Below, piece after piece: positions 1-6,728 of a stretch of 9,781 bases of DNA. The notes below the pieces were generated by a model. The model had not been told where the DNA came from, made no database searches, and saw only the letters and a program-made list of their open reading frames with translations. The translations under genes were made by a program, and so were the position numbers. Numbering within the stretch: the stretch's first letter is position 1; each line of letters opens with the position of its first letter. Source of the stretch: Deltaproteobacteria bacterium (GTDB lineage Bacteria; Myxococcota; UBA796; SXON01); contig CANKNP010000192.1 of NCBI GenBank assembly GCA_947483545.1, positions 1 through 9,781 on the forward strand. The letters run 5' to 3'.

Positions 1-346
1 CATCGTCGTGCAGCAGGGATCCCAGATGGATCATCTCGCCCACGCACAACAGGCCTGGTGAGGGGATGTGGCCGACGGCCCCCGCACCGAGCGCGGTGAG
101 CAAAGGACGGAGCCGCTTTCCCCCTGCGAGGGTGAGGTACGTGCCGATGCTGCTGACCACGGGGACCTCGCTCTGGACGAGCTCCGCGAGGTGGGCTTCC
201 GCCGCCTGCAGCTCCGGACGGACGAGCGCGAACACTTCCGGCAACGACGGCAGCATGGTCAACGGGGCGCCGGCTTCGAGCCCGGCACCCCTCGTTCGGG
301 CGGGCAGGACCGCTGGGCGCGCCGTATTCGCAGGGGTCGGGTGCAT
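1..346 (-). CDS. Polyprenyl diphosphate synthase (trans-isoprenyl diphosphate synthase), N-terminal part; C-terminus beyond the left window edge
   Basis: This family condenses isopentenyl diphosphate with an allylic diphosphate in the cytoplasm, making prenyl chains for quinones, carotenoids or lipid carriers. I translated the minus strand by hand and found 115 residues. They contain GGKRLRP at residues 75-81, the isopentenyl-diphosphate-binding Lys/Arg motif, and then EMIHLGSLLHDD at 104-115. The latter carries the conserved His and the first two Asp of the first Asp-rich motif (DDxxD), and the window ends there. Residues 31-70 look like the usual N-terminal helices. The chosen ATG at 346 has a GGAGG ribosome site (plus-strand CCTCC at 352-356) five bases upstream. 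It adds about 30 low-complexity residues compared with an internal Met at 256, which has no ribosome site. The gene is divergent from the regulator at 422. Chain length cannot be told because the residues that set it lie outside the window. The family call is firm; the exact product is not. Confidence 0.88.
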   Translation of the reverse strand, partial: MHPTPANTARPAVLPARTRGAGLEAGAPLTMLPSLPEVFALVRPELQAAEAHLAELVQSEVPVVSSIGTYLTLAGGKRLRPLLTALGAGAVGHIPSPGLLCVGEMIHLGSLLHDD

Positions 347-421
347 GAACGCCTCCGCTGGTGCTTTTCACTCCTAACTGAACTGATTGAAATCGTCTAC
401 GATCAAGGCTACTCGGGAGCG
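347..421. promoter_or_regulatory. Divergent promoter/operator region with inverted repeat
   Basis: These 75 bp separate the divergent starts of the prenyl synthase and the GbsR-like regulator. ATCGT at 392-396 and ACGAT at 399-403 form an inverted repeat with a 2-bp centre. TTGA at 387-390 and TCAA at 403-406 flank it almost symmetrically, with the outer pair centred one base off the inner one. TTGAAA at 387-392 could be a -35 for the rightward gene, with a poor -10 (TACTCG, 410-415) after 17 bp. A dyad of this kind is the form expected for a dimeric winged-helix regulator, so autoregulation and control of the synthase are plausible. This is inference; the promoter assignment is weak. Confidence 0.45.
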
Positions 422-1000
422 ATGAAGCCCGAAACGCCCGAGAGCCCCTCCGTCGCCGCGCAGTCCCAGGCCATCTCCGTGACCGCCGATGCGATCGGCG
501 AGGTCATGAGGTTCTGGAACTTCAAGCCTTCGATGGGGAGAATATGGACCGTGCTCTACCTGTCGCCGGAGCCGCTGGACGCCGAGGAGATCGAGCGCAT
601 CGCGGGACTGTCCGCCGGCAACGTGAGCATGAGCCTGCAGGAGCTGCTGCACTGGGGGGTCGTCCTGCGGGCGGCGAGCGCCGGACCCTCCACCAAGCGC
701 CGGCTCTACGAGGCGGAGACCGACATCTGGAAGCTCGTCGGCCGGGTTTTTCGCGATCGGGAGCTTCGCCTCGTGGACCAGACCATCTCTCAACTGGAGA
801 CCGCGCTCCGAACGCTGGAGACCCTCGGCAAGTCGAGCAGCCCGAATGAGATGTTGCGCAGCCGCTTTCTCGTGACACGCGTAGACCGCTTGCTCAGGCT
901 CGCCCGGGTGGGGCGCCGCATCGTCGCGAAGCTCGCCCAGAGCGGGAACGCGGACCTCGCGCCGCTCAAAGAGGTCTTGGGGAGCCCTACGGTGCCTTGA
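422..1000 (+). CDS. GbsR/MarR-like winged-helix transcriptional regulator
   Basis: This is a cytoplasmic DNA-binding protein of 192 residues. Residues 30-50 (RFWNFKPSMGRIWTVLYLSP) match the start of the GbsR-like branch of the MarR superfamily. The winged helix follows: PLDAEEIERIAGLSAGNVSM at 51-70 holds the recognition helix, SLQELLHWGVV (71-81) comes next, and the wing lies at about 85-95. YEAETDIWKLV (96-106) is a further conserved block of this group. The C-terminal half (110-185) is helical and probably provides dimerisation and sensing. The ATG at 422 was chosen because homology begins shortly after it; GGAG lies only 2-3 bases upstream, so the ribosome site is imperfect. The reading frame stays open back to position 68, but that stretch is antisense to the prenyl synthase and is not protein-like. 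The last 14 bp overlap the convergent SPOR gene. The ligand and targets are unknown; the divergent prenyl synthase is the obvious candidate. Confidence 0.87.
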   Translation: MKPETPESPSVAAQSQAISVTADAIGEVMRFWNFKPSMGRIWTVLYLSPEPLDAEEIERIAGLSAGNVSMSLQELLHWGVVLRAASAGPSTKRRLYEAETDIWKLVGRVFRDRELRLVDQTISQLETALRTLETLGKSSSPNEMLRSRFLVTRVDRLLRLARVGRRIVAKLAQSGNADLAPLKEVLGSPTVP

Positions 1001-1649
1001 CGACCTCCGCGGTCCCCGTCAGCGCCCGTAGCTCAGGCACGGCGGCCTGGGCAGCCTCCTCGGAGGCGAAACCCCCGATGCGCACGCGCTGCTCCGCCTG
1101 ACCGTCCACCAGCGCGTCGAGCGCGTAGGCGGTGACACCCTTGGCGGCGAGATCGGAGACCAGCGGCTGGGCGAGCCCCTTGGCGGTCACCGCCACCTGG
1201 ACCGCATACCCATCGGTTGGCGCGACACCCACAGGATCCGTGCCCCCGCTGGTGACGACCACCGCTGAGGTCGCGGGGGCAGGGGACGCCACCAAGACGG
1301 GGAGGGGACCGGGGACGGGTGCATCGGGGAGGGGGGCGCCGTCTGGCCCGAGGACGGGCTCAACCACCGGCGGTGTGTGGGGGAGCTCGGTTGGGAACGC
1401 GAGGTGCGCATCCCGGGCTTGGGCGCTGACATTTTGGAGCAACACCTCCAGCTCCCCGCTGCTCACCGCCTCGGTAAGCAGGGCGTCTCGGGGGGGGAGG
1501 GGCGGGGGGGGCAGCTGCCGACGCCCCGTCTGGATGCCCAGGACAAACGTGGTGGCGGACATGAACACGGCGAGGCCGACCAAGACCCACAGGCGATTGC
1601 GCGTGAGCGCGGCGTCGGATTCAGGGCGAACACGGCTTAGTTCGGGCAT
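987..1649 (-). CDS. SPOR-domain inner-membrane protein
   Basis: This 220-residue single-pass protein resembles DedD/FtsN-type SPOR proteins in layout. It has a short charged cytoplasmic N-terminus, a transmembrane segment at about 19-41 (LWVLVGLAVFMSATTFVLGI), and a Pro/Ala/Val-rich periplasmic linker (45-145) with little predicted structure. A C-terminal SPOR domain spans about 147-219, with GYAVQVAV at 147-154 and RVRIGGFASEEAAQAAVPEL at 188-207. SPOR domains bind glycan strands stripped of stem peptides, often at the division site. The ATG at 1649 has a GGAGG site (plus-strand CCTCC at 1655-1659) five bases upstream. The gene diverges from the LysM gene, another peptidoglycan-binding protein, and its 3' end overlaps the GbsR-like gene by 14 bp. 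No division genes are visible nearby, so a role in division is not shown. The SPOR assignment is firm; the cellular role is open. Confidence 0.85.
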   Translation of the reverse strand: MPELSRVRPESDAALTRNRLWVLVGLAVFMSATTFVLGIQTGRRQLPPPPLPPRDALLTEAVSSGELEVLLQNVSAQARDAHLAFPTELPHTPPVVEPVLGPDGAPLPDAPVPGPLPVLVASPAPATSAVVVTSGGTDPVGVAPTDGYAVQVAVTAKGLAQPLVSDLAAKGVTAYALDALVDGQAEQRVRIGGFASEEAAQAAVPELRALTGTAEVVKAP

Positions 1650-1723
1650 CGGAACCTCCGTGCTACCCTTAACACGTCAAGAGCCACCTTCAGGTCCGAT
1701 AGCGGGCAATTCTGGTCGGGGGC

Positions 1724-1752
1724 TTGACAAGGCATGCCGAACGGCGGAAACT
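1724..1752 (+). promoter_or_regulatory. Candidate sigma-70-type promoter for the LysM-TPR operon
   Basis: A perfect TTGACA (-35) lies at 1724-1729. After a 17-bp spacer comes GAAACT at 1747-1752, a poor -10 that keeps the conserved second-position A and final T. Transcription would start near 1759, about 15 bases before the ATG at 1774 and just upstream of the GAGG ribosome site at 1763-1766. The match to -35 and the spacing are good and the -10 is weak, so this is tentative. Confidence 0.45.
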
Positions 1753-1773
1753 CGGGCCCGTCGAGGTACGCGG

Positions 1774-2829
1774 ATGCTGTTCTCCCCTCTTGCCCTCTTG
1801 CTCGCTGTCGCACCCGCTCAGGCCGAGGGCGGCTTCGTGTCGATGGGCGGCACGGCCAGCCCTACCACCGACTACTACGTGATCCAGCCCGGGGACACGT
1901 TGTGGTCGATCTCCACGCGCTTTCTGAACGACCCCTACGCGTGGCCGCAGCTCTGGTCGCTCAACGAGTACATCACCAATCCCCACTGGATCTACCCAGG
2001 GAACAAGGTGTATTTTCGGCTTCAAGACCACCTGACGCCCCCGACCGCGACGCCAGATTCGATGCCCGCACAGGCAGCGCAGGCGGCTTCAGAGCCAGAA
2101 GACGAGGTCTGTGACTTCCCCACGCGGTTCGCCGAAGCCCGCCCTGCGACCCCGCTCGTCGCACCGGGGCTCATCAGCACCGTCGAAGATCTCGACCTGC
2201 GCGGAGAGATCATCGGCGCGGACGAGCCCGGTTCGCTCCTCGGTGAAGGCGCCTACGTGTACCTGGACATCGAGGACGGCGAGGTCACCTGCGGGGACAG
2301 CTTTTCGGTGTTTCGACTCGAGGAGCAGAAGGTCAAGTCCCGCGGGGAGGTGATCGGCTCGCTGTATCGGGTGCTGGGTGAAGTCCAGGTCATCCGCGTC
2401 GATGACAACGTGGCCACCGCGCAGATCCGCGACAGCTATTTCGAGATGGTCCGCGGGGACATCGTCGGTGAGCTCGTGCCTGTGGCGCTGACCATCGACG
2501 TTCGCCCGCCCGCCGACGATCTGGAGGCCGAGATCGTCGCTCGGCTGAACTCCAACGAGCAGATCCTGGCCAACGTGCATGAGACCGTGTTCTTGGATCG
2601 CGGCAGTGATGACGGCATCGAGGTCGGGGACTCGCTCTTCGTGGTCGAGCGCCGCGACCCCATCCACCTCCAGGACATCGTTGATGAGCGACTCCCCGAG
2701 CGCGTTGTCGGCCGTGTGATCGTCGTGCGGACCACAGAGACAGGCGCTACGGCCGTCGTGATGAACGCCGCCCGGGACATCCAGATTGGACAGCGCCTGA
2801 CCACCCAACCGAACAAGTCGGAGGAGTAG
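1774..2829 (+). CDS. Exported LysM-domain protein with two repeated C-terminal beta modules
   Basis: This protein has 351 residues. A signal peptide covers 1-17 (MLFSPLALLLAVAPAQA, cleavage likely before EGG). One LysM domain spans about 34-83: YYVIQPGDTLWSIS, then a conserved PYAWPQLWSLN block and HWIYPGNKVYF. LysM binds GlcNAc-containing glycan, so the protein should sit on peptidoglycan in the periplasm. A linker (85-130) leads to two similar modules at about 160-234 and 270-341. Each follows the pattern V[YF]LD....GD.F/L.V.R, then a VG or IG, then a second beta stretch and a final GD/GQ. They recall the C-terminal domain of FlgT-like proteins, but that link is inference. Cys113 and Cys173 could form a disulfide. 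The ATG at 1774 has GAGG seven bases upstream and directly precedes the signal peptide; the longer open frame back to 1132 is antisense to the SPOR gene and not protein-like. The TPR gene follows after 8 bp. Confidence 0.87.
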   Translation: MLFSPLALLLAVAPAQAEGGFVSMGGTASPTTDYYVIQPGDTLWSISTRFLNDPYAWPQLWSLNEYITNPHWIYPGNKVYFRLQDHLTPPTATPDSMPAQAAQAASEPEDEVCDFPTRFAEARPATPLVAPGLISTVEDLDLRGEIIGADEPGSLLGEGAYVYLDIEDGEVTCGDSFSVFRLEEQKVKSRGEVIGSLYRVLGEVQVIRVDDNVATAQIRDSYFEMVRGDIVGELVPVALTIDVRPPADDLEAEIVARLNSNEQILANVHETVFLDRGSDDGIEVGDSLFVVERRDPIHLQDIVDERLPERVVGRVIVVRTTETGATAVVMNAARDIQIGQRLTTQPNKSEE

Positions 2830-2837
2830 CGCTCGGC

Positions 2838-4910
2838 ATGGATCGCAACAAGCTGGAACAAGAAGCGCTGGGCTACATCAACAAGGGGAACTTGGAAGGC
2901 GCGCTGAAGGCGTTCACCGCGATCCTCAAGCTCGATCCCAAGGACCGTCGCGTCCGGCAACGGGTCGGCGAGCTGCAGCTCAAGATGGGCCGCCCCAACG
3001 AAGCCGAAAAGATGCTGCGTGAGGTGGCCGAGGGGCTGGTTCGCGAGGGGCAGGGGCGCGCTGCGGTCGCGATCTACAAGCAGATCCTCGCGTTCAAGGC
3101 AGACGACGCATCGCTGCACTACGACCTCGGGGACTGCTATGCGACCTCGGGGTATCCGAACGATGGGCGCCAGCACTTCGACACCGCGGCGCGGCTGTAC
3201 GCCGTGGCGTCCAAGCACATCGATGCCGCGCGGGCGACCAAGCGGATTGTCGACCTGCAGCCAGGAGAGGTCGCGCTCAAGCTGAAGGTGGCTGAGCACC
3301 TGGAAGCTGGGCTCGATCTCCGCGCCGCGCTGCAGACGCTCCGCGAGGTGATCGAGGATTACCGTCGGCGGGGGCGTCCGGATGAGGTCGGCCGGATCGC
3401 AGAGGTGGCGCTTCGCCTCGCTCCCGAGGATCCAAGCCTGCATCTCGACGCCGGTGCGGCGAGGTTGGAGGCCGGCGACCTCGCGAAGGCGCTCCCTTTC
3501 TTGCAGGGCTCCAATGTCCTGCGCCCGGATTTCCCACGCACGCTCACGCTGCTCTCCCGCGCCTACGAAGACGCTGGGGACATGGCCAGTGCGGTCGCAT
3601 CCATCCGTCATGTCGCTCGGATCGCGGCGGCCGCTGGCGAGGTCTCGGGGGAGCTCGATGCGCTCCGCCGCGCGTCGAAGTTGGCGCCGGAGGATCTGGA
3701 GCTGCGCGGCCGCTTGAACGGCGTCGAGCGCCGCGCCAATCGGCTTGAGAAGCGGCTGACCCAGCTGCAGTTGGCCCAGGCGACCACCGAGGAGGAGCTG
3801 CGCTTCCAGGTGAAGGCCGAGGTGCTTGCGCGGTACGGGTTCTTCGATCGCGCGATCGCTTTGTTGCGCGGCGCGCCCAGCACCACGCCGGTGCAGGCGG
3901 TGTTCGCGGAGATCCTCGCGCAGTCCGGAGATCTGGACGGCGCCGTACGGCTCATCGACGGGATCGCGCCCAAGGCGGGGCGCGAGCGCGAGGCGGTGTT
4001 TGACCGGGTGGCGGTGCTGCGGGGGCTGCCTGAGGAGGAAGCGGGCGACGTTCCAACGCCCGTCGGCGAGCTCTCTCCTGTGGCCCTCGACATCGGCGAC
4101 GTGATGGATGACCTTGTTGACGACGATGAGGTCCCCGCGCCGACCGAGAGCGCGATGACCCGAGGGGATCGTCTCGCTGCCGCTGGTGACGTCCCCGGGG
4201 CGCTGGCGGCCTTCCGCGAGGCCCTGGCCGCTGAGCCCGGGAGCGAGGCAATTGTCGCGCGCATCGCGGATCTGCGGAACGCTGCGCGTGGTACGGCAAA
4301 ACCCGCCGCGGTCGCTCCCTCCGCACCCGCCGCACCCGCCGCACCCGCGGCCCCCGCTCCGGCAGCCGCTGCCCCCAGCGCCCCGCTGCCAAAGTCCTCC
4401 GCGCCGATCTTCAAGCCCCGCCCTCCCGCGCCGGTCGCCCAGATCGACGATGATCCGTTCGGCGCTCTGGAGGACGGCACGCTCACGGAGATCTCCCCTG
4501 AGGAGCTTGCCGATCCTTTCGCTTCCGCTGAGGCAGAGGCGCCTGCCGGCGCGTCCTCCCTCGACGAGGCCTCGTCGCTGGTTGCCATCGGCATGAACGA
4601 CGAGGCGCTGGCGCTGTTGAAGGGCGACAAGCGCCTGGAAGCGCGGGTGCTGGTTGCCCGTGCGCTGCGGGCCAAAGGCGATGCCGCCGGTGCGATGGAC
4701 GCGCTCCGCGATGCGACGAACGACGCCGCCGAGACGGACCCTGGCTATCCGGAAGCGCTCTACGAGCTGTCGGGCCTGTACACCGCGACCGCCAAACATC
4801 GCGCTGCGCTGCGCCTCTTGGAGGAGCTCGTGGACCTCGCGCCGGGCTTCCGGCCCAAGGACGTTCAGGCGCGCATGGCTGGGCTCGCGCGGCTCGCTAA
4901 GGGGCCTTGA
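2838..4910 (+). CDS. Tetratricopeptide-repeat scaffold protein with Pro/Ala linker
   Basis: This is a 690-residue protein with no signal peptide or membrane segment, so it is probably cytoplasmic. Residues 4-240 hold TPR helices (for example GNLEGALKAFTAILKLDPKD at 17-36 and GRAAVAIYKQILAFKADD at 73-90). More degenerate helical repeats follow at 240-400, including a charged stretch at 295-325 that could be a short coiled coil. An acidic segment (418-432, GDVMDDLVDDDEV) and one more TPR-like unit (438-485) precede a low-complexity Pro/Ala linker at 489-533. Another acidic segment and a small C-terminal TPR block (about 575-690) end the protein. TPR arrays bind partner proteins; no catalytic motif is visible. 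The start lies 8 bp after the LysM stop. The GGAG at 2823-2826 is 11 bases away, so translation may rely partly on coupling. The 3' end overlaps the convergent membrane-protein gene by 14 bp. The partner is unknown. Confidence 0.83.
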   Translation: MDRNKLEQEALGYINKGNLEGALKAFTAILKLDPKDRRVRQRVGELQLKMGRPNEAEKMLREVAEGLVREGQGRAAVAIYKQILAFKADDASLHYDLGDCYATSGYPNDGRQHFDTAARLYAVASKHIDAARATKRIVDLQPGEVALKLKVAEHLEAGLDLRAALQTLREVIEDYRRRGRPDEVGRIAEVALRLAPEDPSLHLDAGAARLEAGDLAKALPFLQGSNVLRPDFPRTLTLLSRAYEDAGDMASAVASIRHVARIAAAAGEVSGELDALRRASKLAPEDLELRGRLNGVERRANRLEKRLTQLQLAQATTEEELRFQVKAEVLARYGFFDRAIALLRGAPSTTPVQAVFAEILAQSGDLDGAVRLIDGIAPKAGREREAVFDRVAVLRGLPEEEAGDVPTPVGELSPVALDIGDVMDDLVDDDEVPAPTESAMTRGDRLAAAGDVPGALAAFREALAAEPGSEAIVARIADLRNAARGTAKPAAVAPSAPAAPAAPAAPAPAAAAPSAPLPKSSAPIFKPRPPAPVAQIDDDPFGALEDGTLTEISPEELADPFASAEAEAPAGASSLDEASSLVAIGMNDEALALLKGDKRLEARVLVARALRAKGDAAGAMDALRDATNDAAETDPGYPEALYELSGLYTATAKHRAALRLLEELVDLAPGFRPKDVQARMAGLARLAKGP
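4323..4349 (+). repeat. Three 9-bp tandem units inside the TPR gene
   Basis: GCACCCGCC occurs twice in tandem, followed by GCACCCGCG. The units encode the Ala-Pro-Ala part of the low-complexity linker in the TPR protein. The number of 9-bp units could change by slippage without breaking the reading frame. Confidence 0.7.
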
Positions 4911-6642
4911 CCACCAGCACGGTCACGCCCGTGCCGTCGTCGAAGTGTTTGGACGCCACCGTGAGCGGCGCGAAGGTCTCCTCGATCAGGGCGACGCCGA
5001 CGGGCAGGTAGATCGCCTCGTCGATCGCGACGAAGGAGAGGCCACGGGCCACCAGGGCGGCGGCGGCGCTCTGCCTGCGTGCGGGCTCCTGCGTGGCGGA
5101 TGGCGGGATGGGGTTGCCGGTCGTCTGCGGGTTCGCGGCGTCATCGAGTCCGTGGAGGAGCCGGTCCGTGGCGGCGTCGTAGGCCGAGCGGCGGACCGCG
5201 GTCCGGAGCCCCTCGGGCCAGAAGGTCGAGCCGCGCTTGGTGAGCACCTGGAGCCAGAGTTGGTCGGCGCTCGCCAGCTCCCTCGACAGTTCGGCGAACA
5301 CGGGCAGGTCACCACGGCCGACGGCCTGGCGCGCGCCCCGTTGGCGAGGGAGGAAGAGCACGGCACCCTGCTCCGGTGAGGCCGCGATGAACGAGGTGAA
5401 CACCGGAACGGGGGGCCGAGAGAGCGGCAGGTTCGCGCGAAACTCGGTCAAGGCCTCTGTGTGGTAGACCACGCCGAGGCAGAGCGGCACCGCGACGACC
5501 CAACGCATCCACTCCCTTGGCAGGCGCGTGAGGCCGAGGGCCGCCGCGATCGTGAGCGCCTGGGCCACGGGCACCAGCCAACGTCGCGGAAACCGGACGA
5601 TGGGCGGAGAAAAATGTTGATTGAACCATACGATCCAGCCGCCCAGCCGTTCGCCCTGGTCCCCCAACCACGTGCGCCACATCGTGATGTTGTCGAAGCT
5701 CTCGTGCAGGCTCCAGACAAGGCCCAGGGCGGCCACCAGGAGCCAGGGTAGCGCTCGGACGGGCCGCATCAGGGCGCACACGAGCAGCGCGGCCATCACG
5801 CGCCAAGGGATGAACCCCGCGCCAAGGGTGTAGTCCCACGGTCGAGGGTTGTCGTGCGTCTCCCACTGCTGCCAAACTCTCAGGAGGACCGCGTTCCCAG
5901 GCGCGTTGTTGTCTGAGGCGCTGATGGGGAGCCCATAGTAGAGGCCCCCCAAGACGCACGCCCCGGCGGCGAGCGCGACCAGCGTCGGCCATTGGCTCCG
6001 CCACTTCCGCCAGCCGAACACGATGAACACGAAGGGGGCGCAGAAAACCACATGGTACGGGCTGTCCACGGCGACCGCCCCGAGCAAGAGGCCAGCTCCG
6101 GCCGCCCAACGGAGCTGCACGCGGCGATCCACCTGATCGACCCGACCTGCCTCGTGGAGCGCTGCGAGGGCGACCGGCACGGTCCACCAGGCAACGAATT
6201 CGGCGGTGCCGTCGCTCAGCGCCAGAAAAAGCATCGGCTGGACGGTCAGGCCCACGCCCGCCAGCAGGGCCGCAGCCGGGCTGTCCGTCAGACGCCAGGC
6301 CAGGAACGCCGAACCGACACCGGCGGCGGCCCAAACCCCGAGGATCCAGGCGTTGTAGGCCAGCACCGGCCCCAGCAGGGGCACGAGCGGCGCGCCGATC
6401 ATCGCCGACAACTGCGGCAGGATCACGATCTTCGCGCCGACGGGGAACGCCATCCGACCGGTCCAGAACGGGGCCCCTGGCAGCGATTCCCAGCTGTGGT
6501 CCAGCCCCCAGACCGCACGGAGAACGTCGGTTCCTGGCCCGCCGAGCACTGCCCCGGAGCCCAGCGCGGGCCACCCGAACCACGCAACGACACCGACGAC
6601 CGCCGCGACGACGAGGGCGACCTGCAGCGCGACGGTTCGCAT
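4897..6642 (-). CDS. Polytopic membrane protein, GT-C glycosyltransferase-like, with soluble C-terminal region
   Basis: From the ATG at 6642 the protein has 581 residues. The first membrane segment (about 6-24) is followed by a periplasmic loop with GGPGTDVLRAVWGLDHSW at 34-51. An Asp in this first loop is the catalytic position in many GT-C enzymes, which move sugars from lipid carriers, so D39 is a candidate. Further hydrophobic segments lie at about 70-116 (probably two), 121-143, 149-162, 180-211, 218-239, 282-312 and 355-394. IVRFPRRW at 348-355 resembles the conserved segment before the last helices in related proteins. Residues 395-581 are mostly soluble. A GTG at 6675 would add 11 residues; neither start has a good ribosome site. 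I prefer 6642 because the hydrophobic segment starts there and room is left for promoters. The gene is divergent from the VTC operon and overlaps the TPR gene by 14 bp. The GT-C assignment is inference from topology and the loop motif; an unknown membrane protein is the alternative. Confidence 0.72.
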   Translation of the reverse strand: MRTVALQVALVVAAVVGVVAWFGWPALGSGAVLGGPGTDVLRAVWGLDHSWESLPGAPFWTGRMAFPVGAKIVILPQLSAMIGAPLVPLLGPVLAYNAWILGVWAAAGVGSAFLAWRLTDSPAAALLAGVGLTVQPMLFLALSDGTAEFVAWWTVPVALAALHEAGRVDQVDRRVQLRWAAGAGLLLGAVAVDSPYHVVFCAPFVFIVFGWRKWRSQWPTLVALAAGACVLGGLYYGLPISASDNNAPGNAVLLRVWQQWETHDNPRPWDYTLGAGFIPWRVMAALLVCALMRPVRALPWLLVAALGLVWSLHESFDNITMWRTWLGDQGERLGGWIVWFNQHFSPPIVRFPRRWLVPVAQALTIAAALGLTRLPREWMRWVVAVPLCLGVVYHTEALTEFRANLPLSRPPVPVFTSFIAASPEQGAVLFLPRQRGARQAVGRGDLPVFAELSRELASADQLWLQVLTKRGSTFWPEGLRTAVRRSAYDAATDRLLHGLDDAANPQTTGNPIPPSATQEPARRQSAAAALVARGLSFVAIDEAIYLPVGVALIEETFAPLTVASKHFDDGTGVTVLVVKAP

Positions 6643-6690
6643 GGGCACGGGCGGCGGGTGTATCCAGAAACGCACACGATGTGGCCCTGC

Positions 6691-6719
6691 TTGCGTACGC
6701 GCGGGGTGCGCTCTATTGT
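6691..6719 (+). promoter_or_regulatory. Candidate promoter for the VTC-DUF4956-HlyD operon
   Basis: TTGCGT (6691-6696), a 17-bp spacer and TATTGT (6714-6719, four of six consensus bases including TA and the final T) form a plausible sigma-70 promoter. A start near 6726 would place the GTG at 6729 almost at the mRNA 5' end and would exclude translation from the GTG at 6681. This part of the gap is the least GC-rich nearby. The assignment is tentative. Confidence 0.4.
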
Positions 6720-6728
6720 TACAGTCCT

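Noticed and set aside
68..421. Upstream extension of the GbsR-like reading frame
   Set aside because: It lies antisense and in register with the prenyl synthase. The family's conserved sequence begins only after the ATG at 422.
1668..1681. Imperfect dyad CTTAACACGTCAAG upstream of the SPOR gene
   Set aside because: Only 10 of 14 positions are symmetric and there is no supporting second site, so it is not convincing as an operator.
1132..1773. Upstream extension of the LysM reading frame
   Set aside because: It covers the SPOR gene on the other strand, has no protein-like character, and would bury the signal peptide that starts at 1774.
3845..3858. Perfect 14-bp palindrome CGATCGCGCGATCG
   Set aside because: It falls inside well-formed TPR codons (Asp-Arg-Ala-Ile), contains common GC-rich words, and has no second copy that I noticed in the window.
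3608..4675. 355-codon minus-strand open frame rich in Ser, Ala and Arg
   Set aside because: Low-complexity shadow of the Pro/Ala-rich TPR gene in another frame.
2436..4799. 787-codon open frame on the minus strand, antisense to the LysM and TPR genes
   Set aside because: Its codons are in exact register with the TPR gene. In GC-rich genes the sense codons that would give antisense stops (TTA, CTA, TCA) are rare, so such frames stay open. The translation is Arg/Gly/Gln-rich without recognisable domains, while the plus strand gives clear TPRs.
5309..6583. 424-codon alternative minus-strand frame within the membrane-protein gene
   Set aside because: It is Arg/Gly-rich with no hydrophobic segments, whereas the chosen frame gives regular membrane helices and a family-like first loop.
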